A stretch of DNA of 64,000 bases from Micrasema longulum. Its lineage: Eukaryota; Arthropoda; Insecta; Trichoptera; Brachycentridae. Made by a program: the position numbers and the translations under genes. Positions within the stretch are counted from its first letter, which is position 1, and every line of letters begins with the position of its first letter. The notes beneath the pieces were generated by a model. It saw only the letters and a program-made list of their open reading frames with translations, searched no databases and had not been told where the DNA came from. The stretch is from contig JAGVSM010004511.1 of NCBI GenBank assembly GCA_022494885.1, forward strand, positions 1 to 64,000, in the 5' to 3' direction. Below, in pieces: positions 39,895 through 49,929 of the stretch.

Positions 39895-40300
39895 TGTTGG
39901 GTTTTTGGTTGCTGAGGGTTGGTGGAGCTCCTACCCCAGTTAGAGATTGACAGAAGACACGAAGTTGCGGTTTAATGTGTATTTATTACGTGGCGAATAT
40001 ATAGTGAATTTTGTCACACGAGTGTAACGGTGATTAGGTGTTGAAGTAACTGCACTTGAACTACATGCTGGAACTAAGTGAATGATTGAACTGGACTGAA
40101 GTGGGCATTGACTGCACCCTGTGGTCTTTTTATAGGCCACGTTCCTTTGTTCTTGATATCTCTACGGTAGGGACGATGTTAATGTACTACGGGACGTTGA
40201 AATTCAATAGAAAACGCTGACTTGCTTCATTGGTCGTCGCCTTTTAATTTCAGGTGAAATTATTTATCACGTGTGTGTCATCGATCGTAGGCTATAAACC

Positions 40301-40305
<5 letters not shown>
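39895..40305 (-). mobile_element. Solo LTR
   Basis: The 411-bp unit starts TGTTGGGTTT and ends AAACCCAACA, i.e. TG..CA with 10-bp inverted ends. On the minus strand there is a TATA-like CCTATAAAAAGACC (plus 40136-40123), an initiator-like TTCAGTCCAGTTCA about 30 bases later, and AATAAA (plus 39987-39982 region) before the end. These are the promoter, start and poly(A) elements expected of a retrotransposon LTR. No internal region or second LTR is present. It lies in a (TA)n tract, which hides any target duplication. The superfamily is uncertain. Confidence 0.75.

Positions 40306-40334
<29 letters not shown>
40306..40334. repeat. (TA)n microsatellite
   Basis: About 14 TA units directly right of the LTR. 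Confidence 0.9.
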
Positions 40335-40338
<4 letters not shown>

Positions 40339-40339
40339 T

Positions 40340-40815
40340 TATTTAAATTCCGTAATGTCCTGCCGGTAAAACAACTTTGTGACTACAAATTGATTGTAGA
40401 TCACTTTGTTGATCCGGAATATAAAAAAAGAGTTTCCCACATTCACAACACTAGATTTAAAACTAAGGGCTCCCTGTCTGTTCCCCGAATTACAAATTAC
40501 TTCGGAGAGCGAACATTAAATTGCGTTGTTCCAAGATTGTTCAATGATTTCCCAAAAACCATCATTAACATGAAAAATCTTCAAACGAAAAAAAAAGAAC
40601 TGAATAAATATCTTCTGGATACTTTATAGTGCCTGTTTATAAATAAATCTGTAAAACATAAATAAAATAAATGTAATAAAAACCTGTCATAAAAATTTAA
40701 AAAATGTGTCCCACCAAAAAGTCTTTAGACTTAGTGGGTAACAACTTCTTATATGTATTTTTTAATTAAAAAATAAACGCTGCTCTGCAGCACTGAAACA
40801 GAAAATACATATATA
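40340..40815 (+). pseudogene. LINE ORF C-terminus with 3' UTR
   Basis: The frame from 40348 reads FRNVLPVKQLCDYKLIVDHF then EYKKRVSHIHNTRFKT, SLSVPRITNYFGERTLNCVV and PRLFNDFPKTIINMKN to a stop at 40627. The HIHNTR..L.VPR..N.FG.R...., P.LFN.LP pattern is the C-terminus of Jockey-group LINEs. The 3' UTR ends in CAGCACTGAAACAGAAAATAC near 40808. It is 5' truncated but the remaining frame has no stop. Confidence 0.75.
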
Positions 40816-40819
40816 TATA

Positions 40820-41665
40820 TTTATCAAGGGAGAATTATAAAACAATAATGATAAAAAAAGAAGGAAGTATTCTAGATACTCCTGTTGGATCTTTATTTCG
40901 TGAATGTGAAATTGCACACCTTAATCTCGTTATTGGAATATGCTCTTGTTTTGTGTCAGAAAGAAGTTGAAATGAAAGAAAGAAAATTACGCTTTAGAAA
41001 GTTGAAATATTGGGTACTAATGTAGACCCGTACTTGCAGCGCTGTGACGTCACCTTACAACCTCCATTCCGCTCAAAACAGACTATCCACTCATAGTTTT
41101 AAACATTCTGTAATCTTTATAGTTTTTGCACACAAGGCCCTCGAAAGTACACAAACATTAATCGAGGATAAATAATGAATTTAATTCACGTTCACATCGA
41201 AATGTAGTACATATTTAATATACATATGGCAAAAAAAAATAATGATATATTAACAAAACCAAAGCTATGAATACAGGAAATAAAGCAATAGAAATTACGC
41301 TGTCAATTGTAATAAATATCGAAAAAGGAAATAAAGCTAGTGAAATTAAATGTTCAAGTGAAACGATGGATGCGAAACTAACATTTCATCAAAATATTAA
41401 GATGGAGACAAACAAGATCAATTTTGGGAAGAATCTGAAGATTTATTGATAAGGATTCATCAAAATTATTAACAACACGATTATTGAACCACACGCTACT
41501 AAAAACAAATTTAAAATTCATGCATAAGAGTGGCTTTAAATCATGGTAAAGAACCAGTTGGAGCAGAAATTAAGAGTTTGTGCGTGATTCATAATTTTTT
41601 TGTCAGTGTGTCGTATTTTCAAAAAAAAAAAAATATTTTTTTATTTCATGTTTTACATAAAACTT
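40820..41665. other. Unassigned AT-rich stretch
   Basis: The segment TGCAGCGCTGTGACGTCACC near 41035 is GC-richer. Short frames are not supported. Confidence 0.4.
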
Positions 41666-41669
41666 TAAA

Positions 41670-41745
41670 AAAATATATGAATACCTCACTGGGCACAATC
41701 CGTGTCGAGGCCATGATTTAATATATTATACTTATAGTGTCTAAA
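41670..41745 (-). mobile_element. LINE-alpha-related 3' end
   Basis: The minus strand reads GCCTCGACACGGATTGTGCC and CAGTGAGGTATTC, a variant of the LINE-alpha 3' block. Confidence 0.5.
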
Positions 41746-42057
41746 AAATATATTTAAAATATGTATAAAATATTACATATTCATATTAAAATCTGCACAA
41801 ATACATATATATATATAATAGTAAGAGAAATGAAAAATAAGTAAAAAATCATTAAGACGCTGGATACTACTATTTTTCTATTAGTTTTTACCTTCCTGGA
41901 CTTTTTTCTGGTATATTTTTTTATGACTTTTGTTCGTATACTATTTTTAAATTTCATACGCTTTGAAAGTTTGATCTTTTTGTTCCATTTTTTTTTTTAA
42001 TATTTTAATATTTTTTTATTTTATTTCATTTTATATAAAATTTCCTTTTATTCTTAA

Positions 42058-42140
42058 ATTAATAACCCGCTAAGCCTCTATTTATAGGCTTGTCAGCAGG
42101 TAGGACAGAGGGGATATGGAAGGAGGTAACGAAAAGTACA
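42058..42140 (-). mobile_element. SINE-4 3' tail
   Basis: AATAACCCGCTAAGCCTC, TAGGCTTGTCAGCAGGTAGG and GACAGAGGGGATATGG match the inverted SINE-4 body at 6478-6535. Confidence 0.7.
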
Positions 42141-42159
42141 TGTATGTACATGATGTACA

Positions 42160-42395
42160 CAAATTAATTATAAACATAAATATGTAGTGTTTAAAACCGT
42201 CTGAATATTTTGTTAATTATCTCTGTTTATTAAGTTAGTCTTCTTTGTTTATTCTCAAAAGTAGAAATATTTTATAAAAATGTAAATCGTTAAGTGTCCT
42301 CGGCACGGGTAACCCCAGTGAGGTCACATTATTTTCATTATTAATCATATATTGTAAGAGAAAAAGTACGAATAAAAAAAATATAAAAATGATAT
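42160..42395 (+). mobile_element. LINE-alpha 3' end
   Basis: AATTATAAACATAAATATGTAG, AACCGTCTGAATATTTTGTT, GTGTCCTCGGCACGGGTAACC and CAGTGAGGTCACATTATTTT are in order, then an A-rich tail. As at 6412-7145, a SINE-4 piece lies directly upstream. Confidence 0.8.
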
Positions 42396-42399
42396 GTAC

Positions 42400-42650
42400 C
42401 TATTTCTTGTTATTTTTTTGTTTCTTTTTAAACCCATGTTTTAATGTTGTTTTTTTAGTTTTCAATACTCATTATATTGTTATATCGTAAAAAGCACTTG
42501 TGCCGTTTAATAAATAAATAAGTGTAAAAACACCTTTTTTGAATTAGTATTTCATGTTAATATCGGGAATCGAAGACCTCTTGCACAGGAGACCTACAAC
42601 AAACAAATTAAGAGAATTATTAACTAAATGTAATAATTAGGTACAATATT
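42400..42650. other. Unassigned spacer
   Basis: A GGGAATCGAAGACCTC word near 42568 may be a remnant of an inverted SINE head. Otherwise nothing. Confidence 0.35.
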
Positions 42651-42654
42651 TTAG

Positions 42655-43090
42655 TGTAGTTATACAGAAAGCAGCCAGCCATAGAAAAGCGAAAAAGATA
42701 ATAGCCATTTTGTGAAAAGAGTGAATTATAAAATCTACACAGTAGTTTGAATTTTTTTGACTTTAACAAACGATAAACAATGAATACATAAGTTTTTTTT
42801 ATATATTACAAACAAGAATCTTATTGTGTATTTGACCAGTTTAAAAGATTTTTAAAGTACGATAAGATTTTTCTAGTTTTGTTGGTGTTTTCTGCAAATT
42901 GAGAAATTCCGTTTTTGTGATCGACACCTTTTTCCGGAGGTGATTAATACAGTTTTTTTATATGAAAGCGGTCTGGTTGTTTGAGCAAAACATAGAATTA
43001 ACCTTACTGCACCTGATAACATCAATATCTCATTTTTCCGAAATTGTAGACTGGCTGCTCTCTGCATCGCGAGGTTCATTGGTCAATTTT
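42655..43090 (-). mobile_element. Family H element, partial
   Basis: TAGTTATACAGAAAGCAGCC and AGCCATAGAAAAGCG at 42659 match the terminal repeat of family H (61440, 62395). 42880-43070 is the inverse of 61455-61660 (CAAATTGAGAAATTCCGTTTTTG, GATAACATCAATATCTCATTTTTCC). Confidence 0.6.
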
Positions 43091-43094
43091 GATA

Positions 43095-43478
43095 AATTCC
43101 CTACAGGAGTAATTTAGGACTTGTATCTAATATTTTGGACTAACCAAAAACGTTTTTCAATAGAACAGGTTTTTCTGAATTTTCGTATGAATTTTTCCCC
43201 TATTTTCAACATAAAATATATGAAATGAAGGTGGGCATGAGATCTTAACGTTTCCACTTGAAAAACCAGTTAGTTTCAAACATTGATCCTAATTCCCCCA
43301 CTCCGTTCCAGTCGAATTCTCGGGCGCTAGAAAGTTCTGCGAATCCCCAAGCCGTACAATAAATTATACATCTCCTTAGGAGCACATTATTCTCTGAGAA
43401 TATAAGTTCGACTTAAGTAGAGCTTAAGCCGGCCGTGAAACGAGCGACTGGCACGTACGTTTTACGCCGTACAATGTT
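43095..43478. other. Unassigned stretch
   Basis: No supported feature. CGGCCGTGAAACGAGCG near 43430 is GC-rich. Confidence 0.4.
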
Positions 43479-43657
43479 ACATCACGAGACGCTGAGATTT
43501 CTGATGTATATTTTATACTAATGTAGATTCCCTCGGCGACAGGGGCGTGGAGACCATTAAAAGTGAAATGAAAAAGACAGAATAAATCCACGTCAACATA
43601 TTACAGCAGAGATGGAGAACATTTTAGAGAAGGAATATAGAAGTCTAGGCATCTACA

Positions 43658-44300
43658 TTAGGGTGGGCCGATATTTTTTTTCCTAATTTTAAAATGAAAG
43701 GGGTTTAAAAATTTGCCTTTTAGATTATTGGGAATGAAAAAAATATCAAAAAAAATATTTGATACTATATACTTTTGGCTTTCAACCAGAGCTTGAAATT
43801 TTTGAAAAAGTCGATTTTTTGCGCTAAACCGGCTGTCGTTTCGTATTTAAGTACGAAAATCAGTAAAATTAATTTTTTTAATGTGCATTAAACTTTATCA
43901 AATAAGCATCTAAGGGTATGACTCGCACTTTGTTTTTTAATAAATGGGTAGCATTGTTTTAATGAGCCATTGTTTTCATCAATATTAGCCAGGCGCTTGA
44001 CGGAATTAGTTCCGTGGAGTGTAAACTTTTTGCATTTCAGTAGTTTTAAAACGTGTTCGAATTTGTATTGTGATTAAATTATATCTTTACTAACAAAAAA
44101 ATAATTTTATCGATCCCGATAATTAACAAAAAGTTCAGACAGTGATAAACTTCAAACCTCGGTTGAGGGCCAAAAGTAGTATGAAATATTTTTTTGAATA
44201 ATTTTTACGTTCAATGTGATCCAAAATGCAACTTTTTAGACCCCTTTCACTTTCATGTCTAATAAAGTAAAAAACTTCATACATCATCGGCCCACTCTAA
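43658..44300. mobile_element. TTAGGGTGGGCCGAT-terminus DNA element
   Basis: 643 bp with terminal repeats TTAGGGTGGGCCGAT at 43658-43672 and its inverse (ATCGGCCCACTCTAA, 44286-44300, one mismatch). TCTACA flanks both sides (43652-43657; 44301-44306), a perfect 6-bp target duplication. GAAAGGGGTTTAAAAAT and the inverted AGACCCCTTTC add a second inner pair. No transposase frame. Confidence 0.85.
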
Positions 44301-44451
44301 TCTACATTGATTATTTCCTGTCATTAGCTGGTTTAAGTGGCCAATTTACACACTGTGTAACATTCATCATTCTGTTTATATTTGATCTTCTATATTCCTT
44401 TAATTCTTCTATCATTGATGTTTGTGAAGAGAGCTAAAATTTTAGCCAATA

Positions 44452-44974
44452 ACTGGTTATAATTATAATTATGGATAACTTATATTTTCGTAATATAATA
44501 CCTCAAGGGCGCTTTACAAAGTGATCATATAAAGATATAAATTTAATTTTAACTTTTAATTTAAGAAAAATAATGTACTTTGTCACCACATGCGAAGAAT
44601 TTATTCAAATGATTTAGAGAACAAGTGGGTTTTAAGTTTCTTCCGAAACATCACTTCACACTCACAGTTTCGGACTTCTGCAGGAAGAGCATTCCATGCC
44701 GTAGGGCCTGCGACCGTAAATGCACGTTCGCCAAATTTAGTGCGCTGTTTGCGTAGAAGTATAATAACTGTTCCTTTCGATGTAGATGTAGCTGATCTAA
44801 GCGTAAGACGTCTGTCAGCTAGTTCATCTGGAATGCAGAGTTCCCTTAGATTTTCTGGAACAGAGTTGTGCAGTGACTTATACATAAGCCAACAGAGTTT
44901 GTATTCCACCCTCTGTGGAAAACGTAGCCAGTGCAATTCCCGAAGTAGTGGAGTGATATGGTCCCTGTTATAAT
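44452..44974 (-). mobile_element. L2/CR1-like LINE, 3' end
   Basis: The coding end (44936-44601) is followed on the minus strand by a 3' UTR with TGTAAAGCGCCCTTGAGGTA (plus 44525-44500), a word typical of L2-type 3' UTRs, and a short ATAATTATAATTATAACC end. Confidence 0.8.
44601..44936 (-). pseudogene. L2/CR1-like LINE ORF2 C-terminus
   Basis: The frame is intact for 111 codons: HWLRFPQRVEYKLCWLMYKS, LHNSVPENLRELC, then RLTLRSATSTSKGTVIILL, KFGERAFTVAGPTAWNALPA and MFRKKLKTHLFSKSF. HWLP/R-x-R-x-x-YK..., GxRAFxVAGPxxWNxLP and FKxxLKTHLF are classical for this LINE group. It is 5' truncated. A plus-strand frame of 127 codons over the same bases is a shadow. Confidence 0.9.
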
Positions 44975-45107
44975 CCCTGTAGATGCCTAAACTTCAGTAT
45001 TCCTTCTCTAAAATGTTCTAAATCTCTTGTTATATGTTGACGTGGATTTATTATGACTTTTTCTTTTCACTTTTAATGATCTTCACGCTCCACGCTCCTG
45101 CCGCTAA

Positions 45108-45350
45108 AGCTAGGGTTTCCTAGGACAGCGGTGCCCGTATCTTAACGGCCGTAGTGAACGGTGATGCGGTGGACAGCCGTCGTAACGTCGACTAGAGAGT
45201 GGTTTCCTAAGGAAACGGTGTTAAATGGTGTTGATAACACCGTTTTCCTAGGAAACTACACTCTAGTCATTGTTACGACGGCTGTCCACCGCATCACCGT
45301 TCACTACGGCCGTTAAAATACGGGCACCGCTGTCCTAGGAAACCCTAGCT
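45108..45350. mobile_element. TAA-flanked foldback element (Harbinger-like?)
   Basis: 243 bp made almost wholly of two 116-base arms (45108-45223, 45235-45350) starting AGCTAGGGTTTCCTAGGACA, with an 11-base loop. TAA occurs directly on each side (45105-45107; 45351-45353), as a 3-bp target duplication of the TWA type used by PIF/Harbinger elements. It sits inside the right arm of MITE-A. Arms differ by few bases, so it is young. Confidence 0.75.
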
Positions 45351-45429
45351 TAAGAGAATCTACATTTGTATAAAATATACATTAGAAATTTCAGCGTCTT
45401 GTGATGGAGTGAAGTCCTGAATATGCGCA

Positions 45430-45640
45430 CTTAGACAAAAGCGTTCGCTGGCCAAATTAAATCATTAATGAACATGATAAAAATAAAAAAAGCAATCAAT
45501 TCATTAGTTACGTAAACCTTGACGAAAGAGCTTGTTTTCTTTGAAACCGGTAGGTGGAAAAAAATAAATAAATTGGTGGTTAAAAACAAAGTGGTTTCAT
45601 TTATTTTATTCAAATGAGACTTAATCAATGCGTTTTATTT
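45430..45640 (+). mobile_element. PLE-1 tail
   Basis: GAACATGATAAAAATAAAA, CAATTCATTAGTTACGTAAACC, the motif below, then GGTAGGTGGAAAAAAATAA and TTGGTGGTTAAAAACAAAG. Order and sequence match the end of the PLE at 5645-6400. Confidence 0.7.
45515..45556 (+). ncRNA. Hammerhead-like motif, PLE-1 tail, degenerate core
   Basis: TTGACGA (45520-45526) in place of CTGACGA, stem II AAGA (45527-45530) with TCTT (45539-45542), GAAAC (45544-45548), ACCGGT (45547-45552), then A. One core base differs from the hammerhead consensus. Confidence 0.4.
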
Positions 45641-45714
45641 ATAATTTTATCAAAACCATAGAATTAGTCGTTTGGAACTAATTAAATTTCTTTTACTTTT
45701 ACAGCCGTAATCGT

Positions 45715-45935
45715 TCAGATGGATAGTGACATTATCATTCCCTTCTTTAAATCCAGCGTTTTTCGATCATCTGTCACATGAAGGTAATCACATCCAGGAA
45801 CAATGAAATATTACAGTTCGGACAACTTTTAGAATAAACATTTTATGTCCGTCCTGTCAGAAATCAAAACTAAGACCTTAAGAATGGTAGACGAAAGCGC
45901 CAACCACTACACAACGAGGCGTACGTATCTCCACT
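45715..45935 (-). mobile_element. SINE-2
   Basis: Inverted body (CATTATCATTCCC, CGATCATCTGTCACATGAAGG) and head (GCCAACCACTACACAACGAGGC). Box B is weak (AGAAATCAAAACTAAGACC). Confidence 0.65.
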
Positions 45936-45939
45936 TGAT

Positions 45940-46355
45940 TTTCTTATTGAGGATTTTTACCCGAGAGTAGCCATTGAATCGAATCAGTTTTCAAACATCG
46001 ACCTGTATTGTCCTGAACACAGGTCTATCCATGCATTATCAAAGTCAAAATATTAAATGTAACGATTTGTACCGCGTCACAGTCATTGCTATATGCAGCT
46101 TGTCAATTTGAAATCTGAGTCGAGATTTTTATAAATCTCGATTGCTTCTTTATTGATCGAGTTTGGTGACTTTTCGATCTCTCCAACATGCAAAGTTTTT
46201 GTTAAATATTAAACCAAGTACTTGAGTTTGTGTCCAGACAGAAGAATAATACTGTTTTTTTTTTCATTGTGAAATCAAACCAGAATCCTAAACAAGTGTT
46301 TTTGACTCGGTGGCTTGTTTCAGATAAAAATCCTGAAAAAGGAACTCGAGTGGGG
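45940..46355. other. Unassigned stretch
   Basis: No gene or repeat recognised. Confidence 0.4.
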
Positions 46356-46361
46356 ATAAGT

Positions 46362-47025
46362 CAGCTTCGTGGTGTAGTGTTTGACGCGTTTCCCTGCCAT
46401 AATTTGAGGTTTTTTGTTCGACATCAGGTTTAGTCGACGAGAAATATTTGTTTTAAAGCTGGTTCAACTCCGTAGTATTTCATATTATTTATGTACTTTC
46501 GCTGCCGAAGGGTTGCACGACGGAAAACGCTTTACATCTCGTCTCGAGAAGATCGGAAGCTATTTTAGAGAAGAAGGCTAGTGATGCTTGAAACGATATC
46601 TTGAAATGAATAGAAATATACAAGCTTTTTTTGGCCTCACGAGACCGCTAACTTTATGCTGCTTGGGAACCTGAAAGGGTAGAGAAACAATATGGCAAAG
46701 ATGGACAGGAAGAACATCAGTTCCCATAAATACATCCAGTTTTCAACTGGCCAGATCTCTATCGTTCCGGTAGCATGTCAAAATTACCTCGATAAATGCT
46801 TAATTTTTTGTTTATTTGGGTCGCCTAAGTTGTATTGAGATGGATAGCTGCGTGATAAATGGAGGGCCTTTGGATGAAATTTTTCCTTATTTTTCAGCTG
46901 GCACCTAAAGCGTAAGACTGATCTTTTTACTTTCTGTGTAATGAATTGACCCAGATACGCTGTAATCGGAATGCCAATGCAGTTTCTTATGCACCACTTG
47001 CGTATAAGGAAATGATGGTGGTATT
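46362..47025 (+). mobile_element. SINE-2 split by about 440 bp of unknown DNA
   Basis: Head 46362-46440 (CAGCTTCGTGGTGTAGTG, box-B-like TTGTTCGACATCAGG) and tail 46895-47022 (GCTGGCACCTAAAGCGTAAG, CCAGATACGCTGTAATCGG, ATGCACCACTTGCG) are SINE-2 parts in order. The middle (46450-46885; GCACGACGGAAAACGC, CTTGGGAACCTGAAAGG) matches nothing else here. Confidence 0.55.
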
Positions 47026-47029
47026 TATT

Positions 47030-48135
47030 TCTTCGTAGTTGTTAGAACAGGTGGGTTTGTTAGCCGTTCCTTCAACACGCCGTCAATATAGTTCATCAAA
47101 TTCGCATGTAAAATTGAATAAAGAAATCATATTTTTACCCACGTACGAGCTGCCACTGGCTTCACAGCGACGCCTCACCTTTACGTGTCTCATTTCCAAA
47201 CCAAAGTTATATTAAAGTTTGCCAGTGCCGTCTCGTGAGGGTGGGCCGGGGTAGCACAGAGAAAATGGTAAGGAGAACTGATGGGTGGGGGTGGAGCGAC
47301 CGGAGGGTAGAAGGGGGCGGGGGACAAAAGGATTCGTAGAGGATTTGGCGGTTTGGGTCTGAGGATTATAATTCCGCGGGCTCAGGGACGGAGAGAACTA
47401 ATATTGATGTAATGAAGTATGATTTATTTCAAGGATGACTGATTTTTGTTACATATATTTTAGTCACACAGACGAGAACAAAAATTCTGTAGTTATTCAT
47501 TCGTTAAGTTTTTTTTAAATATGTTGTTTAAACTGTCATATTTTTTGTATTGAAATATATATTAATGTATGCATAATGATACAAAATTGATCCTACTTAA
47601 AAGTAAATATCTTTACACAATAACAGTCAAAGTAAAAAAACGGACTGTTGTTTTGTCAACTATATTTTGAAATGTTTTAACTCTTTAATGAGTTTAGTTA
47701 AAGCCTTAAATACAAGTTTTAAATCATTTGCACAATTTATCATGGTTATTATTTTTTTTTTAAATATAACTGACGCTTCTTCAAGTCACAAAAAGGTGCA
47801 ATCAACGCCGCTCATTTTATGGTTTATTACGTATCTTTTTATTCAATTTAGTCAAACTAAGAAGCTGTTACTACATTCAAAAGAAAAATAAAACATTAAG
47901 GTTATAAAGGCAACATAACTTTCCAATGATGAAAAAAGACAGCACAAACTAATTGTTATGTTTCAGAGAAACGAGACTCTTTCAACAAAATAACTATAAA
48001 AGTCATTGATAGATATTTATTTAAAACTTTAAACCTAAAGTAAAAATACTTTGGTGGACTTATTGCTAAAAAAAATTTCTTCCAGCCAACCTACAATAAT
48101 ATCAGTGGCTAAATTAGATTTTTTAAATTAAAATT
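47030..48135. other. Unassigned; G-rich part 47220-47400
   Basis: GGGTGGGCCGGGGTAGC, GGGTGGGGGTGGAGCG and AGAAGGGGGCGGGGG make 47220-47340 strongly G-rich on the plus strand. No frame supports a gene. Confidence 0.35.
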
Positions 48136-48138
48136 ACA

Positions 48139-48485
48139 TTAACTTTTGTGTGGCTGTGATGTTGCACTAGTCAACATAGGACTTGATATATCTCTCTTTT
48201 TTGAAAAATTATGAATTCGTATTTTTTGTAATCTTCAAATGGACATTTTTACCCCCGATTTGAAAAGTAAAATTTTTATAACTACGCTAAATGTTAATAC
48301 AAAAGAAGAAGAATAAATGTCCACAAATTCAGCAGCACATCTTTACATATACCTTATACAAGAGAGAGCACGAAGATAGAAGTCGTAACAAGGAAGACAG
48401 AGACGCTGTTCTACGGCGGGTGTAGTCCAAAACAGATTCAGTTTTTAGTCGGTTGATGAATTTAAAATTTATTTTGCTATAACAA
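48139..48485 (+). mobile_element. TT element copy 4, right end missing
   Basis: TTAACTTTTGTGTGGCTGTG at 48139, then TGCACTAGTCAACATAGGAC, CTTCAAATGGACATTTTTAC and AGAGAGAGCACGAAGATAG. It stops near 48485, where a SINE-3 begins. Confidence 0.7.
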
Positions 48486-48496
48486 ATATTTTAATT

Positions 48497-48615
48497 TTTC
48501 GGGGCATTTTTAACGGGTTTTAAATAACTCACTACTTAGAAAGGGAATCAAGTTAGGTTTGTGTGGGGTTTGAACCTCGGAGCTCTGATCCGCAACATTA
48601 GTTCCCCATGGTTGT
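48497..48615 (-). mobile_element. SINE-3
   Basis: Inverted GGGTTTTAAATAACTCACTAC, GGGAATCAAGTTAGG, GGGGTTTGAACCTCGGA and CTGATCCGCAACA. Confidence 0.7.
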
Positions 48616-48619
48616 TGGA

Positions 48620-49150
48620 TATTTACAGTTTTTGACTCGATGACCAGATACAACTGATCACTCATCTTGTGTTCCATTAAACCCAAGTTCTGGAACCTTA
48701 CATGTAGTCAGTAAACGTGAAGGAGCGTAGAAAGGGGTGACATATGACACATAACTTTGAATTCACAATAAACTGGCAAAGACAATTGGTCTTTTTTACT
48801 CTACTACGCATTTTGCACGGCAATGTTCACACGAAACTGTCATTTTTCGGAACATAATTTCAAATTGTCGTTCTATAAAGATTTATATTTTTTTCATTTT
48901 GAATCAGTGTTTACAGTTCCTCATTATTGTACACAATATTTAAAAGACAAAAGCTTCTCCATCACTGATCTCTATTAATAGAATACTTCTAAGAGTTTCC
49001 TCTTTCTGATCCAAAAAATGATCAAACTAAGTAAATAACTCTAAATCAATACATTTTAATAATATGTATATGAGAGTCAACATCTGTTTATAGGCGGGTG
49101 AAGCATAGAGTTCTGTGTTTAAAATAGAACCAGAACCAAGAATAACTGTT
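48620..49150. other. Unassigned stretch
   Basis: No supported feature. Confidence 0.4.
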
Positions 49151-49154
49151 CTGG

Positions 49155-49312
49155 ACTCGTTCATCATTATCATTTCCTTTCTGCACCTAATGGTATATAG
49201 GGCACTGCATTGGTACACCAATCGCAGCCTATCTTAATCATTATATTCACATGAAGGTAAGATGATCAGTCAGACGCTTCAGGTGCCAGTCCAGGGACCA
49301 TGAAATATTATA
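49155..49312 (-). mobile_element. SINE-2, 3' half
   Basis: Inverted CATCATTATCATTTCC, GCACCTAATGGTATATAGG, GCATTGGTACACCAATCGCAG and AGGTAAGATGATCAGTC, up to CCAGTCCAGGGACCATG. The head is absent; a LINE-beta end follows directly. Confidence 0.75.
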
Positions 49313-49314
49313 TT

Positions 49315-49575
49315 TCAATTTTACAATCTGTTTATTCATATATTTGTACATTACAAAATGGAATATATTAATTCATACATATAGAAATAATTCAAATAAT
49401 AAGGTGAAATAAGTTATATATAAAAATAACACATAAGTATACATAAAATCCAGAAAATAATATATTAAAAACGTAAGAGAATCTTGTAACGAAAAACTCC
49501 CTCAGAGACGTGAAAAATCTCAATGTCCAAAGTAATATTGTTCAACATAGAGATAGACTTCTAGACTCGTTGGCT
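49315..49575 (-). mobile_element. LINE-beta 3' UTR
   Basis: Matches the plus copy 55680-56100 inverted (AGAATCTTGTAACGAAAAAC, TCAGAGACGTGAAAAATC, AAAGTAATATTGTTCAACA). It ends in TTTATTCATATATTTGTACATT. Confidence 0.7.
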
Positions 49576-49611
49576 GCCTTTAATAAAAAATCTTGAATAG
49601 GAAATCAAATG

Positions 49612-49842
49612 GAGATCAGTGCACTTCGTTGTGTCGTGGTTTGAATCCTGGCAGGGCGGACGTGAAACATCGATTTTAAAGATAGTTTATACTAAAAAAA
49701 AATATTGTTCATGGTCTGGCACCTGAAGTGTTTAACTAATCATTTTACTAACTTGTAATAGAAGATCGAAATGTGTTGCGTTTAATTTTCCAATGCAGAG
49801 CTTTATGCACCACTGGGCGCAAAACGGGGAATAATGGTGAAA
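49612..49842 (+). mobile_element. SINE-2, head partly deleted
   Basis: CACTTCGTTGTGTCGTGGTTTG then box-B-like GAATCCTGGCAGGGCGGACG, then the body TGGTCTGGCACCTGAAGTG, and CAATGCAGAGC..GCACCACTGGGCGC to the end. Confidence 0.65.
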
Positions 49843-49929
49843 ATGAAACAATACTTTTTTTTTCACAGAAAAATTAACTTCTTAGTATATCCATGAGCCG
49901 CTAATGTCTTTCTTCCCAATTTCGTTTTA

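Larger units (their letters stand above)
43480..45406. mobile_element. MITE-A, largest copy, with three elements nested in it
   Basis: Left arm 43480-43657 and right arm 44975-45406 (minus a 246-bp insert) are reverse complements from CATCACGAGACGCTGA through TAATGTAGATTCCCT, TTAAAAGTGAAATG, CCACGTCAACATATTA to GAAGTCTAGGCATCTACA. The family core (CCTGTCATTAGCTGG, CACACTGTGTAACATTCATC) lies at 44307-44450. Inserts are a TTAGGGTGGGCC element (43658-44300), a LINE (44452-44974) and a TAA-flanked foldback (45108-45350). This copy shows the arms of the family reach at least 170 bp. Confidence 0.8.

Noticed and set aside
44590..44973. 127-codon plus-strand frame
   Set aside because: It is the antisense shadow of the LINE coding end on the minus strand.
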